A model generated the notes under the pieces. The model was not told where the DNA came from. It did not search any database and was given only the letters and a program-made list of their open reading frames with translations. The position numbers and the translations under genes were made by a program. DNA of 64,000 nt from Pictodentalium vernedei (taxonomy: Eukaryota > Mollusca > Scaphopoda > Dentaliida > Dentaliidae). The stretch lies in NCBI GenBank assembly GCA_031216915.1, contig CM062289.1, positions 386,548,674 to 386,612,673 of the forward strand, given 5' to 3'. Below, one piece after another: positions 23,641-36,012 of the stretch (position 1 is the stretch's first letter; each line of letters begins with the position of its first letter).

Positions 23641-24747
23641 ATACGCAAGGCAGAGATGACAGTTTTGGAAGTGTGGAAATAATAACGGTTGAAACGAGTG
23701 AGTGTATTTTTTGTACAGTGTATAAGCATATGTTGGTTGCATCGTCGGTCATTTCGTTTTCTAAAATTAATTTTTTCCCTCGACAACCAGTCAAAGAGTT
23801 GATCACATTGTGGCGAGAGTCGGCCCCCATCGTTATAATGTGGCCAATACTCTCATTTTGCGGTGGCTGTGGATTTAATGCGTCAGCCATCACTCCGAGT
23901 GCAACGCTATCACTGCGATGTCGTATAGCTGGACAACACGAAAGAAGTCAAACGCGTGGCGACCACTACAATCCCATTCTGTTTGACCCGAAAAGTTTAA
24001 TTCCTTTACAACTCATCTGCTTATTTATTATTATTACCACTTTTGCGGGCGTTCCTAGCACATTAACGATGTTTTACCGGGCGTTGAAACCTCGTAATGC
24101 TCAACAAGTACAAGTCATGTGACGTGTTGGTCCATTATTGACAATAACAGCCCAACACGTCAATAACAGCCCGACACGTCTAAATATAGACAATGACGTC
24201 ACATTTCTCAGCCCATCAACAATATTTTTCCCAGATTTCCATTTGGATCGAAATTCAATTCGGAGTTTTTTTAATTTGTAAACACAATTACCACATTTTT
24301 TCATGTGTTTCCCTTTGTGTCACGGATAGATAATGTATCAAATATAGAAAGCGATGCACACAAAGTAAGTGATGACATCTTTGATGAATAAACTCCTTGC
24401 CTAAAGTTCACATTTCGAAGATATATTTCATCATCTAACTTTCCAAATTTCGCCGTAGACTGATCAGACGATAGCCATGTTACCCGGTTTGTTTGTCAAC
24501 AAATTAGACGATAGTGTCGCTGTTTTTTTTTAATTCTGAAACGTCAAACTTCATTTATTTATCTCATTTCCCATATAATTTAATCGTAATGTACCCGATG
24601 TACGAAAGTGGCAATAATAGAAATAACATGACTTTGTCGGGCATTACAGTGTATCAACGGCTCAACAGAAATGGTTAACAGCCCTTGAGCTTATTAGCGG
24701 CCCTCGACTTCGTTAATACACTGTAAAGCCCTTCAAAATCATTTTAT
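23641..24747. other. unassigned intergenic sequence
   Basis: Open frames occur on both strands at 23612-24122 (149 residues plus, 93 minus). They lack splice context or a domain I can name, so I do not call a gene. A short GACGTGTTGG inverted repeat lies at 24121-24161. Confidence 0.35.
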
Positions 24748-24815
24748 TGTTATATTATTTATTGGTGTTTAAGGTCACATATTTCTACACAGCGAAAAAT
24801 CGTGACCGCAACATA
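24748..24815 (-). mobile_element. SINE 3' tail fragment
   Basis: TTATTTATTGGTGTTTAAGG and GGTCACATATTTCTAC match the reverse complement of the SINE tail. The rest of the SINE is absent. Confidence 0.75.
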
Positions 24816-25448
24816 GAGATAAAGTCAAGTTGAGTCAAGTTGAGTCAATCGTTTATACACATGTTGGACTTCCACTCCAAGAATTGATGACTCGGTCTTA
24901 TTTTACCAGTAAAACACAGCTTGTTTCCCACGGTAAATAAGCAGTGTCACTTCCTGGGTTTCCCACGGGGCAGATCATCTCAACTGTGAAATAAGAGCAG
25001 CCTCATTGAATATGAAAAAGCTATCAAGACTTTTGGCCTGGTTATTGTTTTCAGTCACGTACCATCTGCCTGAATAGGCAGATGACATTTGAAAAGAAAC
25101 AAAAAGTCAGGTATTACGCCACTTCCTGCGTGCTATTATCTGAACCGGTTGTGTCAGAACACCTGCTGAACAATATCTGGGGCGTGTAGACGTGACTTTA
25201 TCATTCTGTGTGTAAGTGATCGGGTTCAAAATACTTGGTTAGAGAGAGAATAAATAATTGGTTTCCCAATAATTGGTTTCCCAAATAGAACACCGTTTAC
25301 ATATAATTTAATATATACATTGGCTTATTATATAATAATTGAATCAAACATGTCTTTAAAAATTACATAACTAAAAATCTGACAGAAGTTGTGCACGTGA
25401 AACTATGACAATTATCAGTAATATATCATTTATTAATAGTCGAAGTAT
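24816..25448. other. unassigned; short hairpin near 25066-25092
   Basis: CATCTGCCTGAATAGGCAGATG forms a small hairpin, and its relative CGTCTGCCTATTCAGGCAGACG lies near 32239-32260. No gene is supported. Confidence 0.45.
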
Positions 25449-25688
25449 TTAACCCTTTGAACTCTAGTGGTATCGTCCATGCCAGTTCAATGGCAGCAAT
25501 TAGAAGAGTCTATATTCATTACTTGGGGTAGAGCAATCAATATTTTCAACGTGCAGCCTCGTGGCTGCACGTTGAAAATATTGATTGCTCTACCCCACAC
25601 ATTTACTGAACAGCCATCCTATTTAACGACGTAATGACGTATCATGTTGCTGGCCGGAAAAGGGGGCCACTAGCGGTCAAAGGGTTAA
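25449..25688 (+). mobile_element. hp4 TTAA-flanked MITE
   Basis: Intact TTAA at both ends, with CCCTTTGAACTC and GTCAAAGGG termini. The hairpin around GTGCAGCCTCGTGGCTGCAC is nearly perfect over about 40 bp per arm. Confidence 0.9.
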
Positions 25689-25859
25689 TGTAGGAATTTT
25701 TTATTAACACTATTCCAAAAGTCTTGCTTGAGAAGCACGTCCACAGCCTCTGGTGATCTGAACTATGGATGCAGTATCTTCTTGTAATTTAAACACATGA
25801 CCGTATGCTGACTGCTAAATGACTTTTGAACAAAATCGTTCCTATAAAATTGATATCAG

Positions 25860-26190
25860 GGGGCGCGGTGGCTCAGTGGTTACGGAATTGGACCTCAAAC
25901 TGAAAGGTCCACGGTTCGATCCCTACCAGGGTTAACTGCGCTGTGTCCTTGGACAAGGCACTTAATGCCGATTGCCTACGTGGGAGCACGGTGGCGCCGT
26001 GTACTAAGGCGTACTGCGCGTCGACACACTTGTATTCAATCAATGCTAACCGTGCTTGTGTGGAGTTAGTACGTTGGGAAGTCTGACAGTTGCTCGCCGT
26101 TGCTCGGTGATTCTGTCCGGGTACTCCGGGTTTCTCCACCTGCAAAACTGCCCGACACGAGGTGACCCTGGCTGTCGAAAGTGTCGTTAT
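25860..26190 (+). mobile_element. SINE, second tRNA-like head
   Basis: The head GGGCGCGGTGGCTCAGTGG and B box GGTTCGATCCC differ from the Cys-like head. The body retains CTGTGTCCTTGGACAAGG. The 3' module is GACACGAGGTGACCCTGGC, and the A-rich tail is missing after GTGTCGTT. Confidence 0.88.
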
Positions 26191-26304
26191 TACTGACAAT
26201 ATTACAAATGCGAAGTGCAAACTCCGAGTACCTTTACGTTGAATACTGTGGACAAACATAGCATAATTTCATTTATGTTTATATTTCATGTGTCGTATTC
26301 ACTT

Positions 26305-26546
26305 TTAACCCTTTGGACCCTGGTGGTATCTTCCATGCCAGTTCAATGACAGCAATTGGAAAAGTCCACATTTATTGTTTAGGGTTAGATCAATTAATAT
26401 TTTCAACGTGCAGCCTTAGGGCTGCACGTTGAAAATATTGATTGTTCTACACCACACATTTACCTTGTAGCCATCCCACTTAATGACATTATGACGTAGC
26501 TTGTGGCACACGGCCGAAAAAAGGCCTCTGGGATTCAAAGGGTTAA
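26305..26546 (+). mobile_element. hp4 TTAA-flanked MITE
   Basis: Intact TTAA at both ends, CCCTTTGGACCC terminus and ATTCAAAGGG at the right. The hairpin arms flank CAGCCTTAGGGCTG. Confidence 0.9.
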
Positions 26547-27033
26547 ATATCCAGTTTTATCCAGTTTTATATAATAAACAAATTATTACAGTAGTCAGCC
26601 AATCTGGGAAGTTGTTGGCCATCTCGATGACGAGAACAGATCAGCAAGAGAAAACACGAGACCTATGGCGTCTTGTTTGATTAAGCTGATTTAGTCTTGT
26701 TAACTCGATGGAATGTGACTACTCAGATCATTTGACTATTGCAATAATCTGTATGTGTTGTGCTGTATTTTTCTCTTTCCATAACCCTCTTTGTCGGCGA
26801 CGAGGACATCAACTAGGACAAGAGTTGTGGGATGGGTGGGTCTTCATTGTTCACAAATTAGTAAAATACCTTTGTTGGTAATCAGGGATTTCCCTGACTA
26901 CTTTGGGAAAGGAGCCAGACCCGTACGAAGTGGAAATTTACCGTCGTTAAAAAGAATTGGGGAATTTAGTATATTTGTGAAAAGTTACTTTTTTTACTTC
27001 TTTTTGGTAACTCTCCGCATTGACTGCTTAAAG

Positions 27034-27345
27034 GGGGCGCTGTGGCTCAGTGGGAAGAGGTGCAGGCTGCAAGCCGAGCGGTCCTCGGTTCGAATCCCAC
27101 CTGCGGCAACCGCGTTGTGTCCTTGAGCAAGACACTTTTCCCCAATTGCCCACGTGGGGGCACGGTGGCGTTGTGTTCTAAGGCGTTCTGGACGTCGGTG
27201 GTGCACTTGTCTTCAACCAATGCTAACCCTGCTTGTGTGGAGTTAATATGCTGGGGAGCTGACAGTTGCTCGTCGTTGCTCGGTGGTTCTCTCCGGCTTC
27301 CTCCAACCGTAAAACTATCGTGGTTAAACACCAATAAATAAATAA
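27034..27345 (+). mobile_element. SINE with perfect 15-bp target duplication
   Basis: tRNA-Cys-like head with B box GTTCGAATCCC, body and short tail. It is flanked by ATTGACTGCTTAAAG at 27019-27033 and 27346-27360. The perfect duplication suggests a recent insertion. Confidence 0.95.
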
Positions 27346-27650
27346 ATTGACTGCTTAAAGGCCTAGTTCCAACTTCAGCCAACTGTGAGACCACATAACA
27401 TGCGCTTCTATATGTAGTTCTCTTCTAAAATGATATAATTGCTCTGGCGGTGTTTCTGGTAATATCTTGGCTGCCCATACAGGTGACCAAGACTTGACTA
27501 TAAAATCATTGTGAAGTCACTAGATCTTCAGTAGAATTTCAGACTTTTAAGAGTAAATGCTATTTGTGCATTGGGGAAATATGGATTAGTAGTTGATAAT
27601 TGGGGGAAAAGTAGTCTAAATTGTTTAGGGAAAGGGGCTCGCAACCGGAT

Positions 27651-27768
27651 TCTGTAGACTACTAAGAAAATCCCTGGTATGCATAAGAAAGGAGAAAAAA
27701 GCAAGTCTTTAAGTGTTGCTTTTTTCTCCTTTCTTGTGGATACCAGAGATTTTCTTAATGGCCTACCA
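27651..27768. repeat. imperfect long hairpin
   Basis: GTAGACTACTAAGAAAATCC... pairs with ...GATTTTCTTAATGGCCTAC. An inner AGAAAGGAGAAAAAAGCAA pairs with TTGCTTTTTTCTCCTTTCT across an 11-base loop. The mismatched arms resemble a small-RNA precursor, but no expression evidence is available. Confidence 0.6.
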
Positions 27769-28791
27769 GAAACATTCATGGGAGCAGAGCGTTTCTGTAC
27801 GTCATTTTGTGGTTCCGTGCTCATGAGATTATCAAAAAAATAACTGAATGATACAAGTCAATTATGTTCCAGTTTGATTGTTCAGCAGAGCACCAAAAAG
27901 GGAGAAATAATTTACTTTTTCTACAAATTTGTTTCCCAGTGGGATCAGAAATATTATATCAGTCTCCGTCAAAATCGTTAGAAATCCAAGGTGTCAGACT
28001 GCGGATCGGAAGCTTAGCTTTTCATAAAGGAAGCAACTTTGTCCAGTGCAAATCTCTTGTGGGCACTGACATCTGTAACAGTAATAACAAATGCAAAATA
28101 TATTGAATAATTGATGTTTTAATGACTAATTCCAATTATATGGATCGATGAGACAATCTTCGGTTATCAATATGATCATCATATCGCGCCCCGCCCCCTG
28201 GGTGCATCAAAGCAGCGTCCGCAATGCACTCAAGGGACGCTATATTGGCAAATTGCTAATATCACTTTCACAAAGAATAGATTGGGGTTGCAGGACACAG
28301 TAGGGGTCATAAAGATTAAAGCCCAACTGCTTTTGTGCAAACAAATAATAAAAATATGTAGGATCCAAAACAAAAACAATAATCACCTGTTATTATCATC
28401 TTAAGAGGCGTTACCGACGAACTACTCGTTGTTTCTGAATGAAATACAATGGTATGCCGTTCGTCGAGTCAGTGGAAGTTGGTTTTCATAAGGTTTGCAC
28501 TCCACAGAATTCAAAGTATTTTGAAAAAATACACGTCATGCTATCCAAATGTGAATAATTCCAAGCTCATTTGTCTGAGCTCTGACATGTAAACATTTTA
28601 TTAATCCACGGAATACATTGAATACAACTTGTTATTACTTTCCAAAGTGTGATTTACTGGGATTTCCGGGTTTGATTACAAACGATAACTTCACAAGTGA
28701 ATTATGCAATCAACAATTGTGTCATGTATTCGTGCGCGCAAACGAAGACGCTTGTGTGTAATGGGGACTTCATTGTTTTTTGTTTTGTTTT
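27769..28791. other. unassigned intergenic sequence
   Basis: No repeat family or splice-bounded frame recognised. Confidence 0.4.
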
Positions 28792-29028
28792 TTAACCCTT
28801 TACCTCACATAAAAAGCAAACGACACTTGCAAAAAAATCTTGAATAACTATTATTTTCATTTTTTGTCTCAAGAACATAGGTTAGGACCCCTCATTGGAA
28901 CGAGCTCGACGAGGGGTTCCAATGAGGGGTCATAACATATGTATTCGAGACAAAAAATGAAAAAATAATGACAATTAATTGGCGATTTTTGAGAATAGCG
29001 CTGACCGTTACGTTAGGTAAAGGGTTAA
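28792..29028 (+). mobile_element. hp1 TTAA-flanked MITE
   Basis: TTAA on both sides. The tip of the hairpin is altered (GACGAGGGGTTCC replaces the second CGAGCTCG), and the subterminal segment is slightly shortened. A 22-26 base G run lies downstream near 29188-29211. Confidence 0.85.
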
Positions 29029-29312
29029 ATAATATAATTATCGTTAATTATTAGCGAAACTGTCGGTGGCCGAGTGGTGTGCGTGCTTCAGTATAGTTTC
29101 GCTAGGTTCTGTCTGTCGGTGACTGAGTGGTGTGCGTGGTTCAGTATTGTTTCGCTAGGCGGTTGATGCAGGAGGAAACTCTTTCGGCGGGGGGGGGGGG
29201 GGGGGGGGGGGCACCCCGCTATGCCATTGTAAACAAAACCAGCGTCCTTGATTCTATGGCACGCGGAAATTTTAAAGCGAGAAGTTCTCGCTGATTTCCT
29301 TGCAGTGCAATA

Positions 29313-29824
29313 CACTGCAAAAAATATAGGTTCTCTTTAGAACCAAAACTGGTTCTAATCTTGTCCCTGAGATGGAACCGGTTCCGTTTAACCAGTATTT
29401 ATTTCAAATCAAATAAATTTATAAAGATTAACATTAAATATTAACAGAATTAAACATAAATTGAGGGGGTTTCAGTCGTAAGTTTGGAGCTAATTCGAGG
29501 TTGTCTCAAATCATTATTAAGCAAAGGAGATATGAACAGTTGGCATATCGAACCAGTTTTGGTTCTATACAGAACCAAAACTGGTTCGATATGCCATCTG
29601 TTCATATCTCCTTTGTTTCAAAATGTTTGGCGACTGCGTTGAATAAGCTCCAAGTTTACTGCTGAATCTACTTCAGTTTATGTAATATTCTGTTAAAATT
29701 GAATGCTAATCTTGGTAAATATATTTGATTTGAAATAAATACTGTTTAAACAGAACTGGTTCCATCTCAGGGACAAGATTAGAACCAGTTTTGGGTGTAA
29801 AGAGAACCTATATTTTTTGCAGTG
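29313..29824. mobile_element. 512-bp foldback MITE, copy 1
   Basis: Terminal inverted repeat CACTGCAAAAAATATAGG at both ends, flanked by TA. The arms extend almost to the centre, where CATATCGAACCAGTTTTGG and its complement meet, so the whole element can fold into one hairpin. The class is unsure; CACTG ends with a 2-bp duplication are compatible with CACTA-type non-autonomous elements. Confidence 0.85.
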
Positions 29825-30260
29825 TATGTTAAATTGATGCAATTACTTGATGATCAACATTGTCGTTTGCAGTGTACACGCTGTCGGGGCCAATTTCACA
29901 AACAAAATCGTTTGGGATCAAAAATACAGCATTTGGCACCAAAATTTGACACCAAAAATATACTTTTGGTACGTCTTAAAAGCTTTGAGGTTGACGAGAC
30001 ATAGTTTACGCCTATCAAGTAATATCTGGGTAACGGCTGTAATCAGGACTCTTTGTTATCCATCATCTCAATTAACAGTTTATCCAATTAATCTGATTCT
30101 TATTAAAATATTTCTTTTATTACTTAATCTTTTTTATCTTGCTTAATTTTTTATCAGCCTTCTGGAAGATATTAAATTATTTGTTATTAGTTTATTTGGA
30201 ATGAATAAACTGTGTGTAAATAATAATCATGAAATAATTGAATAAACGTTAATAAAGGCC

Positions 30261-30315
30261 TTTTATTTATTTATTTATTTATTTATTTATTATTTATTTA
30301 TTTATTTATTTATTT

Positions 30316-30366
<51 letters not shown>

Positions 30367-30369
30367 TTA
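30261..30369. repeat. (TTTA)n microsatellite
   Basis: About 109 bases of TTTA repeats with a few interruptions. SINE tails in this window end in the same unit, so it may be an expanded SINE tail. Confidence 0.9.
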
Positions 30370-30466
30370 GTTTTATGTTTTTAATATCAATGTTTTTAAT
30401 ATCAATGTTTTTGTTATTTGTGGGTTTTTGCAACTAAAATACTCAAACGAGCAAGGTAATGCTATT

Positions 30467-30525
30467 TATTTATTGGGATTAACGACACTTTCGACTGCCA
30501 GGGTTACGCCATGTCGGATCCAGGT
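30467..30525 (-). mobile_element. SINE 3' fragment
   Basis: TTATTTATTGGGATTAACGAC followed by ACTTTCGACTGCCAGGG matches the minus-strand 3' module of the second SINE type. The remainder is absent. Confidence 0.7.
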
Positions 30526-30543
30526 AATGATAAATTAAAATAT

Positions 30544-30619
30544 CGTGTTTTGAGTGCAATAAGGCGTCATTTGCAATGCTTTAGCATTGCAAATGGCGCC
30601 TTGTTACACTCAAAAGACG
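30544..30619. mobile_element. 76-bp palindromic element related to the 68-bp family
   Basis: CGTGTTTTGAGTG...CACTCAAAAGACG with centre TTTGCAATGCTTTAGCATTG. Flanks ATAT and ATAC differ at one base. It shares inner sequence with the 68-bp palindrome at 47430-47497. Confidence 0.6.
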
Positions 30620-31086
30620 ATACATGGGTTAGTTATTCTTATTTACAAGCAAATTCCATTTGGCGCTAAAATCTTCAATTTGGCACCAAAAAAATTCATT
30701 TGGCTGAGGACAAAAATTCCACTTGGCACTAGTGTTCAGCCGATGATCGGAACCGGCCACCACAATCGGCCGATTTTGGGCAATCGGATGACAACGGCAA
30801 CGGCTCCTGGAACATCGGTTCAACCGATTGTTGCCAAGCAATTTGTGATTTTCCTGAATCGCATTTTATTATCTTCTGCAATTGTTCAATTGTTAATGTA
30901 AAATGATGTCGATGATACCATTCAATAAAGTTGAGAAACAACCACAATGTGTATTCCTAATCTCTCTAGAAGCCCCTTTACGGGATATACGTGTTAAACG
31001 AATGTAAAGCATACAACTGAGCACACTTGCAGCAATCGCCAGTTCATACCGGAAAAGTGAAGGATGCACTCCATTGACTCAGGTCG

Positions 31087-31179
31087 CAGTAAAATTACCA
31101 GTCGCGCGCACTTGGGCGGTAAACGTGGCTCTGAGAGCCACGTTTACCGCCCAAGTGTGCGCGACTGGTAATTTTACTG
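31087..31179. repeat. 93-bp near-perfect palindrome
   Basis: Arms CAGTAAAATTACCAGTCGCG and complement meet at GGCTCTGAGAGCC, with about one arm mismatch. The function is unknown. Confidence 0.8.
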
Positions 31180-32509
31180 GGACCCCAGTCAACGAAGTTT
31201 AACACTTTGAAAAATGTTCAGTTTAATGTAGATCTTTCGAGCCTCGACTTGTCTTGTAGTGCACGGTATTACAATCGGAATCGGCATCAGAATCGGCCGA
31301 TTGTTGGCTCAAATAACCGGTAATCGGTCAGCGACCATTTTTGGTAATCGGTTGGACACTACTTGGCACCATAAACTTTCGGGCGTGACACTGGTCGTTT
31401 GATTCAGAGTAAAGAATTAGTAGCTAATAGTAATAAAGAACCACTTTGCACAGAGATAACAAATATCGATTAATTGATACTACATCAGTCTACCTCAATC
31501 ATTTATTCCGATCTGTTAGTCTTCTCAATTTGTCATTAATCACTCAGACACTTTATGAAATTGGTCAACAACATTCATTAATTCTGAAATAATAAATCCA
31601 TCAACGCTTCCATTACACAGGTCAGGAATTAATACAAAACAATAGTGGATGATAGGTGTGATGTTCTTCCGGTGGGAGAAATATCGAAGAATACTGGGAT
31701 GGGCAACATGTGTTGTGTTTGTGTGGGTCGATTGGTATAACAGTACCAAATAATTCCCCACATATACTGTTCGTGTAAAAAAAGTGTGACCAGATCATCT
31801 TAACCGGGACTCTCCAATATCTTTGTAAAGTATAACATTTTCTATCCTAAAAACAGGCGGTCATGCAACAAATAAGAGAGAAAAATTAACAGGAAGGAAA
31901 CTGCCGGTCAGGTGAACAAACATTTTTTCTGGAATTCCCAACAAAAGCACACCAATAGTCAGTTGTATTTTAGGCCACAAAATTCATCAAATTCTGTCTG
32001 CAATATTCAGTAATGATGCAAAATTTCACTGCAATGCTCCTAACGTTTTTAAAGCAATTATATATTTTTCAAGGCTGCATGATTTCTAAAACTGCTTTAT
32101 TGTCGACTGCCATTTTTAAAGGGATGTAACTGTTATATCTAGTGCGTTTTAAAATCGAAGAAGCTACGAAAATAAAGGTGAATTCACTATGCAGACAATC
32201 TTTCGAAACTTGTAACCTTGCAATTGTTGCTGGTCAAGCGTCGTCTGCCTATTCAGGCAGACGACACATTACTAGTAACAACTTTCAAGTAATTTGACTT
32301 TTTTCTGACATCATTATTAAAAGTTCTTATGTCAAATGTACCTGATATCCAGCATCAGAAGCGCGTGAACGTTATTTTAGGAAATTTGAAGTTGAAGGCT
32401 CCGCCGGAAGTCTGACAACCGCTAACCAAGTGATCTCAACTCTTTGAAAACGAAAACTAGATTTTCTGCACCACGATTATAACATGTGCTAATTTCATAA
32501 AGTAGAAGA
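31180..32509. other. unassigned; hairpin near 32235-32265
   Basis: Contains GTCGTCTGCCTATTCAGGCA, a small perfect hairpin related to 25066-25092. Near 30656-30731 and 31362-31376 short TTGGCACC phrases recur. No gene is supported. Confidence 0.4.
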
Positions 32510-32627
32510 TGGCTGCTGTGGGCACGTTGAAAATATCAATTGATCTATCCACCAAATAATTATGCCTTCTCTCCCAAATGATACAATTAAACTGACATGG
32601 AAAATACCACCTGGTTCAAAGGATTAA
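32510..32627 (-). mobile_element. hp4 MITE, one half
   Basis: GCACGTTGAAAATATCAATTG starts inside the hairpin and runs to GGTTCAAAGGATTAA. The other half is missing. Confidence 0.65.
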
Positions 32628-33057
32628 ATTAAATTTATGGAAGAAAATTCTACACTTGAAACCGGATACTTTCAAAAGTGCGGACTAGTTCTGAATCCCG
32701 TTAATAATGATTAATGTAAGTTAACTATACCGAAAACCAACCCGCACCGGGTTTCGCTTGTCTCTCTCCGCCAACATGCCAGTAAACATTTGCCCACATT
32801 TGCGTAAGCAGAAATTCGGAGGATTTAAAAACAGTGCGTTATTTGTTTGCGGAGCACGGAAACTCTATATGCAATATGACGACAATAAAAACAGAACTCG
32901 TGACCCCTATAGCTTCTTAGCGTGTGGGATAACTATCCTTTATTTATACATAGTCAGTGGGGTGACAGTCTTTGCTTTTAGCCAGGATCGGTTGTGTACG
33001 TAGTGATACCAACAGTTACGTTTCAAGTACCTGTTTGTATGAGCTACAGAGTTCTCA

Positions 33058-33308
33058 TTAACCCTTTACCTAACATGAAAAGCAGACGACACTTGCAAAA
33101 AAAATTCTTGAATAATTAATTTTTTTCATTTTTTGTCTCAAAAACATAGGTTATGACCCCTCGTTGGAACGAGCTCGAAGAGCTCGTTCCAACGAGGGGT
33201 CATAACCTGTGTTTTTGAGACAAAAAATGAAAATATTTTGAAAATTAATTGGCGATATTTGGAAATAGCGCTGGCCGGTTTTGGCCGTTACGTTGGGTAA
33301 AGGGTTAA
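33058..33308 (+). mobile_element. hp1 TTAA-flanked MITE upstream of the precursor gene
   Basis: Intact copy with TTAA at both ends, ending 101 bases before the first coding exon at 33409. It therefore lies in the preceding intron or upstream region. Confidence 0.9.
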
Positions 33309-33409
33309 TAAAAGGTTTCGAAAACTAGACTGTCTAGTCATACCAGATTTAGGTAAGGTCGCTCTTAATTTATTCTATAATGAACTTTTTTCTTTGTCTC
33401 TCTTGCAGA

Positions 33410-33510
33410 ATGTTCAGAATCTCAAATAAAGTTCCTCATCTGGTAGTTTTAATTGTAATAATCATCTCATCTCTTGTACCAGTGACTAGCGTCCCAGTTC
33501 CAAACAAAAG
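33410..33510 (+). CDS. coding exon 1: signal peptide exon
   Basis: A strong acceptor, pyrimidine-rich CTTTGTCTCTCTTGCAG ending at 33408, is followed by A and then ATG. The frame encodes MFRISNKVPHLVVL, a hydrophobic stretch and VPVPNK, and stops after the first two bases of an Arg codon at donor GTAAG (33511). Start with signal sequence plus clean splice borders is better evidence than length here. Confidence 0.75.
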
Positions 33511-35939
33511 GTAAGATTAAGTATTGAGCGTTACTGGGGAGTGAGCGTTACTGGGGAGTTAGCGTTACTGGGGAGTGAGCGTTACTGGGGAGTGAGCGTT
33601 ACTGAGAACTCCTGTATATTTTCTGAAAAGTAGGGCATCAGTTTTTCAGAATCGGTAGAAGCCAGGTTTTGATGAAAACTTTACCGGGGTACTCAAATAC
33701 GAATATGGTGAGGCCAAAACGGTAACATATGTTACTGAGGCCGTAAACATAGAAAAAACTACGCGAGCTCTCGTCCAGTCAGCGGGCGATGATTTTCGTC
33801 TTATTGAAACAGTATAAATTATTATGATGAATTGACGATAACATGGTTGGTGGTTTGCAGCTCGGAGCTAATGTTCAACCGAGAGACGAAGAGTCGAGGT
33901 TGAACATACGCTATGGGCCGCAAATCTCAGACAATGTTACAGTCAATTCATCACAATAACGTATATGTTCCAATAAGACACTATTCACAACCCAGAACCT
34001 ACATTCTGAAACAAGAGAGGCTTATTTACTAAACTTGTAATCGTTAAAAGCTGCCGCACACTGCAAAAAATATAGGTTCTCTTTAGAACCCAAACTGGTT
34101 CTAATCTTTTCCCTGAGATGGAACCAGTTCTGTTTAAACAGTATTTATTTCAAATCAAATAAATTTATAAAGATTAACATTAAATATTAACAGAATTAAA
34201 CATAAATTGAGGGGGTTTCAGCCGTAAGTTTAGAGCTTATACGAGGTTGTCTCAAACCATTATTAAGCAAAGGAGATATGAACAGTTGGCATATCGAACC
34301 AGTTTTGGTTCTATACAGAACCAAAACTGGTTCGATATGCCAACTATTTATACTCCTTTATTTCAAAATGTTTGACGACTGCGTTGAATAAGCTCCAAGT
34401 TTACTGCTGAATCTACTTCAGTTCATGTAATATTCTGTTAAAATTGAATGCTAATCTTGGTAAATTTATTTGATTTGAAATAAATACTGTTTAAACAGAA
34501 CTGGTTCCATCTCAGGGACAAGATTAGAACCAGTTTTGGTTCTAAAGAGAACCTATATTTTTTGCAGTGCTTGTAAGGCAACTTTTAACGATCACAGGTT
34601 TAGTAAATAAACCTCTCGCGTCCCCACGACAACACTGGATAAATAATCAATAAACCAGATAAACTCATTCCATCTTAGTTCAAATCGTAAATCGGTTTGT
34701 AATTTAAACAACACTTCACCCGGAACACCGCCTGCTGCGCGTATGGAACATCCAGAAAAATAAAGAGGCTTGCTAGTCACTCCGTTGATGAAGCAATTAC
34801 GAAACGGGCGACGTCATTTCAAATATTTCGCGCGGTGACGTCAGGCGGTAACATTTGATATGGAGCCGTAAACATAAAAGAAACTACGCCAGCGCTCATC
34901 TAATCAGAGGGCGAGGATTTCACTTTTATTGGAATATTATGAGTTATTCTGTTTGTTGACAGGGGACATGGTCTCATGTTCCTGCATGAAGTATTCAACC
35001 GAGGCGTCAGCCGAGGTTGAATATATGTTTCATGCAGGGAACGTGAGACCATGTCCCCTGTCAATAAACAGAATAACGTATATGTCCCGTTCTTACACAA
35101 GTAAAATTGAATTGGAAAAAAATGATAAAAGTTAACACCTTACCGAAATAACGTCTGCTTTCTAATATTCGCCTTACAACACCAAATTTTAAAATGATTC
35201 GAATGAAGCGGTTTCAGTTTATGTTACAGTAAATTAATGAAAAGAGACCTTATAATCTAATCGGTTTCATAAATAATTACCCATGTTTACATAACTAATC
35301 TTTTTGTACGTAATAACGGTACTTTTGTGTGTATTTTACTTCAGTTAAATGTATTTGTCTCAGTTGATTTCAAGTGAAAAAAGACATTGCGAAGAACCGT
35401 TGCTCATGGCAACGAGACGCTTTCCTTGACAGAGGACATAAGAATCGCTGACAGTAGACATATGCGCTTGCCCGGAGACATAAAATAAAATCAACGAGGC
35501 ATTGACCAATCACTGCAAGGTATTGCGGTTGGTATCGGGACATAAAGCATTTGAGTGGTTCAGCACTTGGCACCATTGTGCTGAATTAACTGAAAGGTAC
35601 TGAAAGTTATTGAGTGTTACTGGGGATTAAGCGTGACTGGGGACTCCTGTGTATTTTCTGAAAAGTAGGGCATCAGTTTTTTTCAGAATCGGTAGAAGCC
35701 AGGTTTGTGATGAATACTTTACTGAGGTATTCAAATACAAATACTTTAAATTTTGGGTTTAATTTTTTTTATATGGTCAAAATTATGTGGTCAAAAGCAA
35801 CTGTCACCACCTTGACCACATTATAACCTATTGTGATGATTTGACGATAACATGGTCTGAGGTTTGCGGCTTGGAGCATATGTTCTCTCTCTCTCTCTGT
35901 CTGTCTCTGTCTCTGTCTCTGTCTCTGTCTCTCTCTGTC

Positions 35940-36012
<73 letters not shown>

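Noticed and set aside
23612-24122. Overlapping frames of 93 (minus) and 149 (plus) residues
   Set aside because: No splice borders, domain or signal that I recognise; both frames are open through the same DNA, as can happen by chance.
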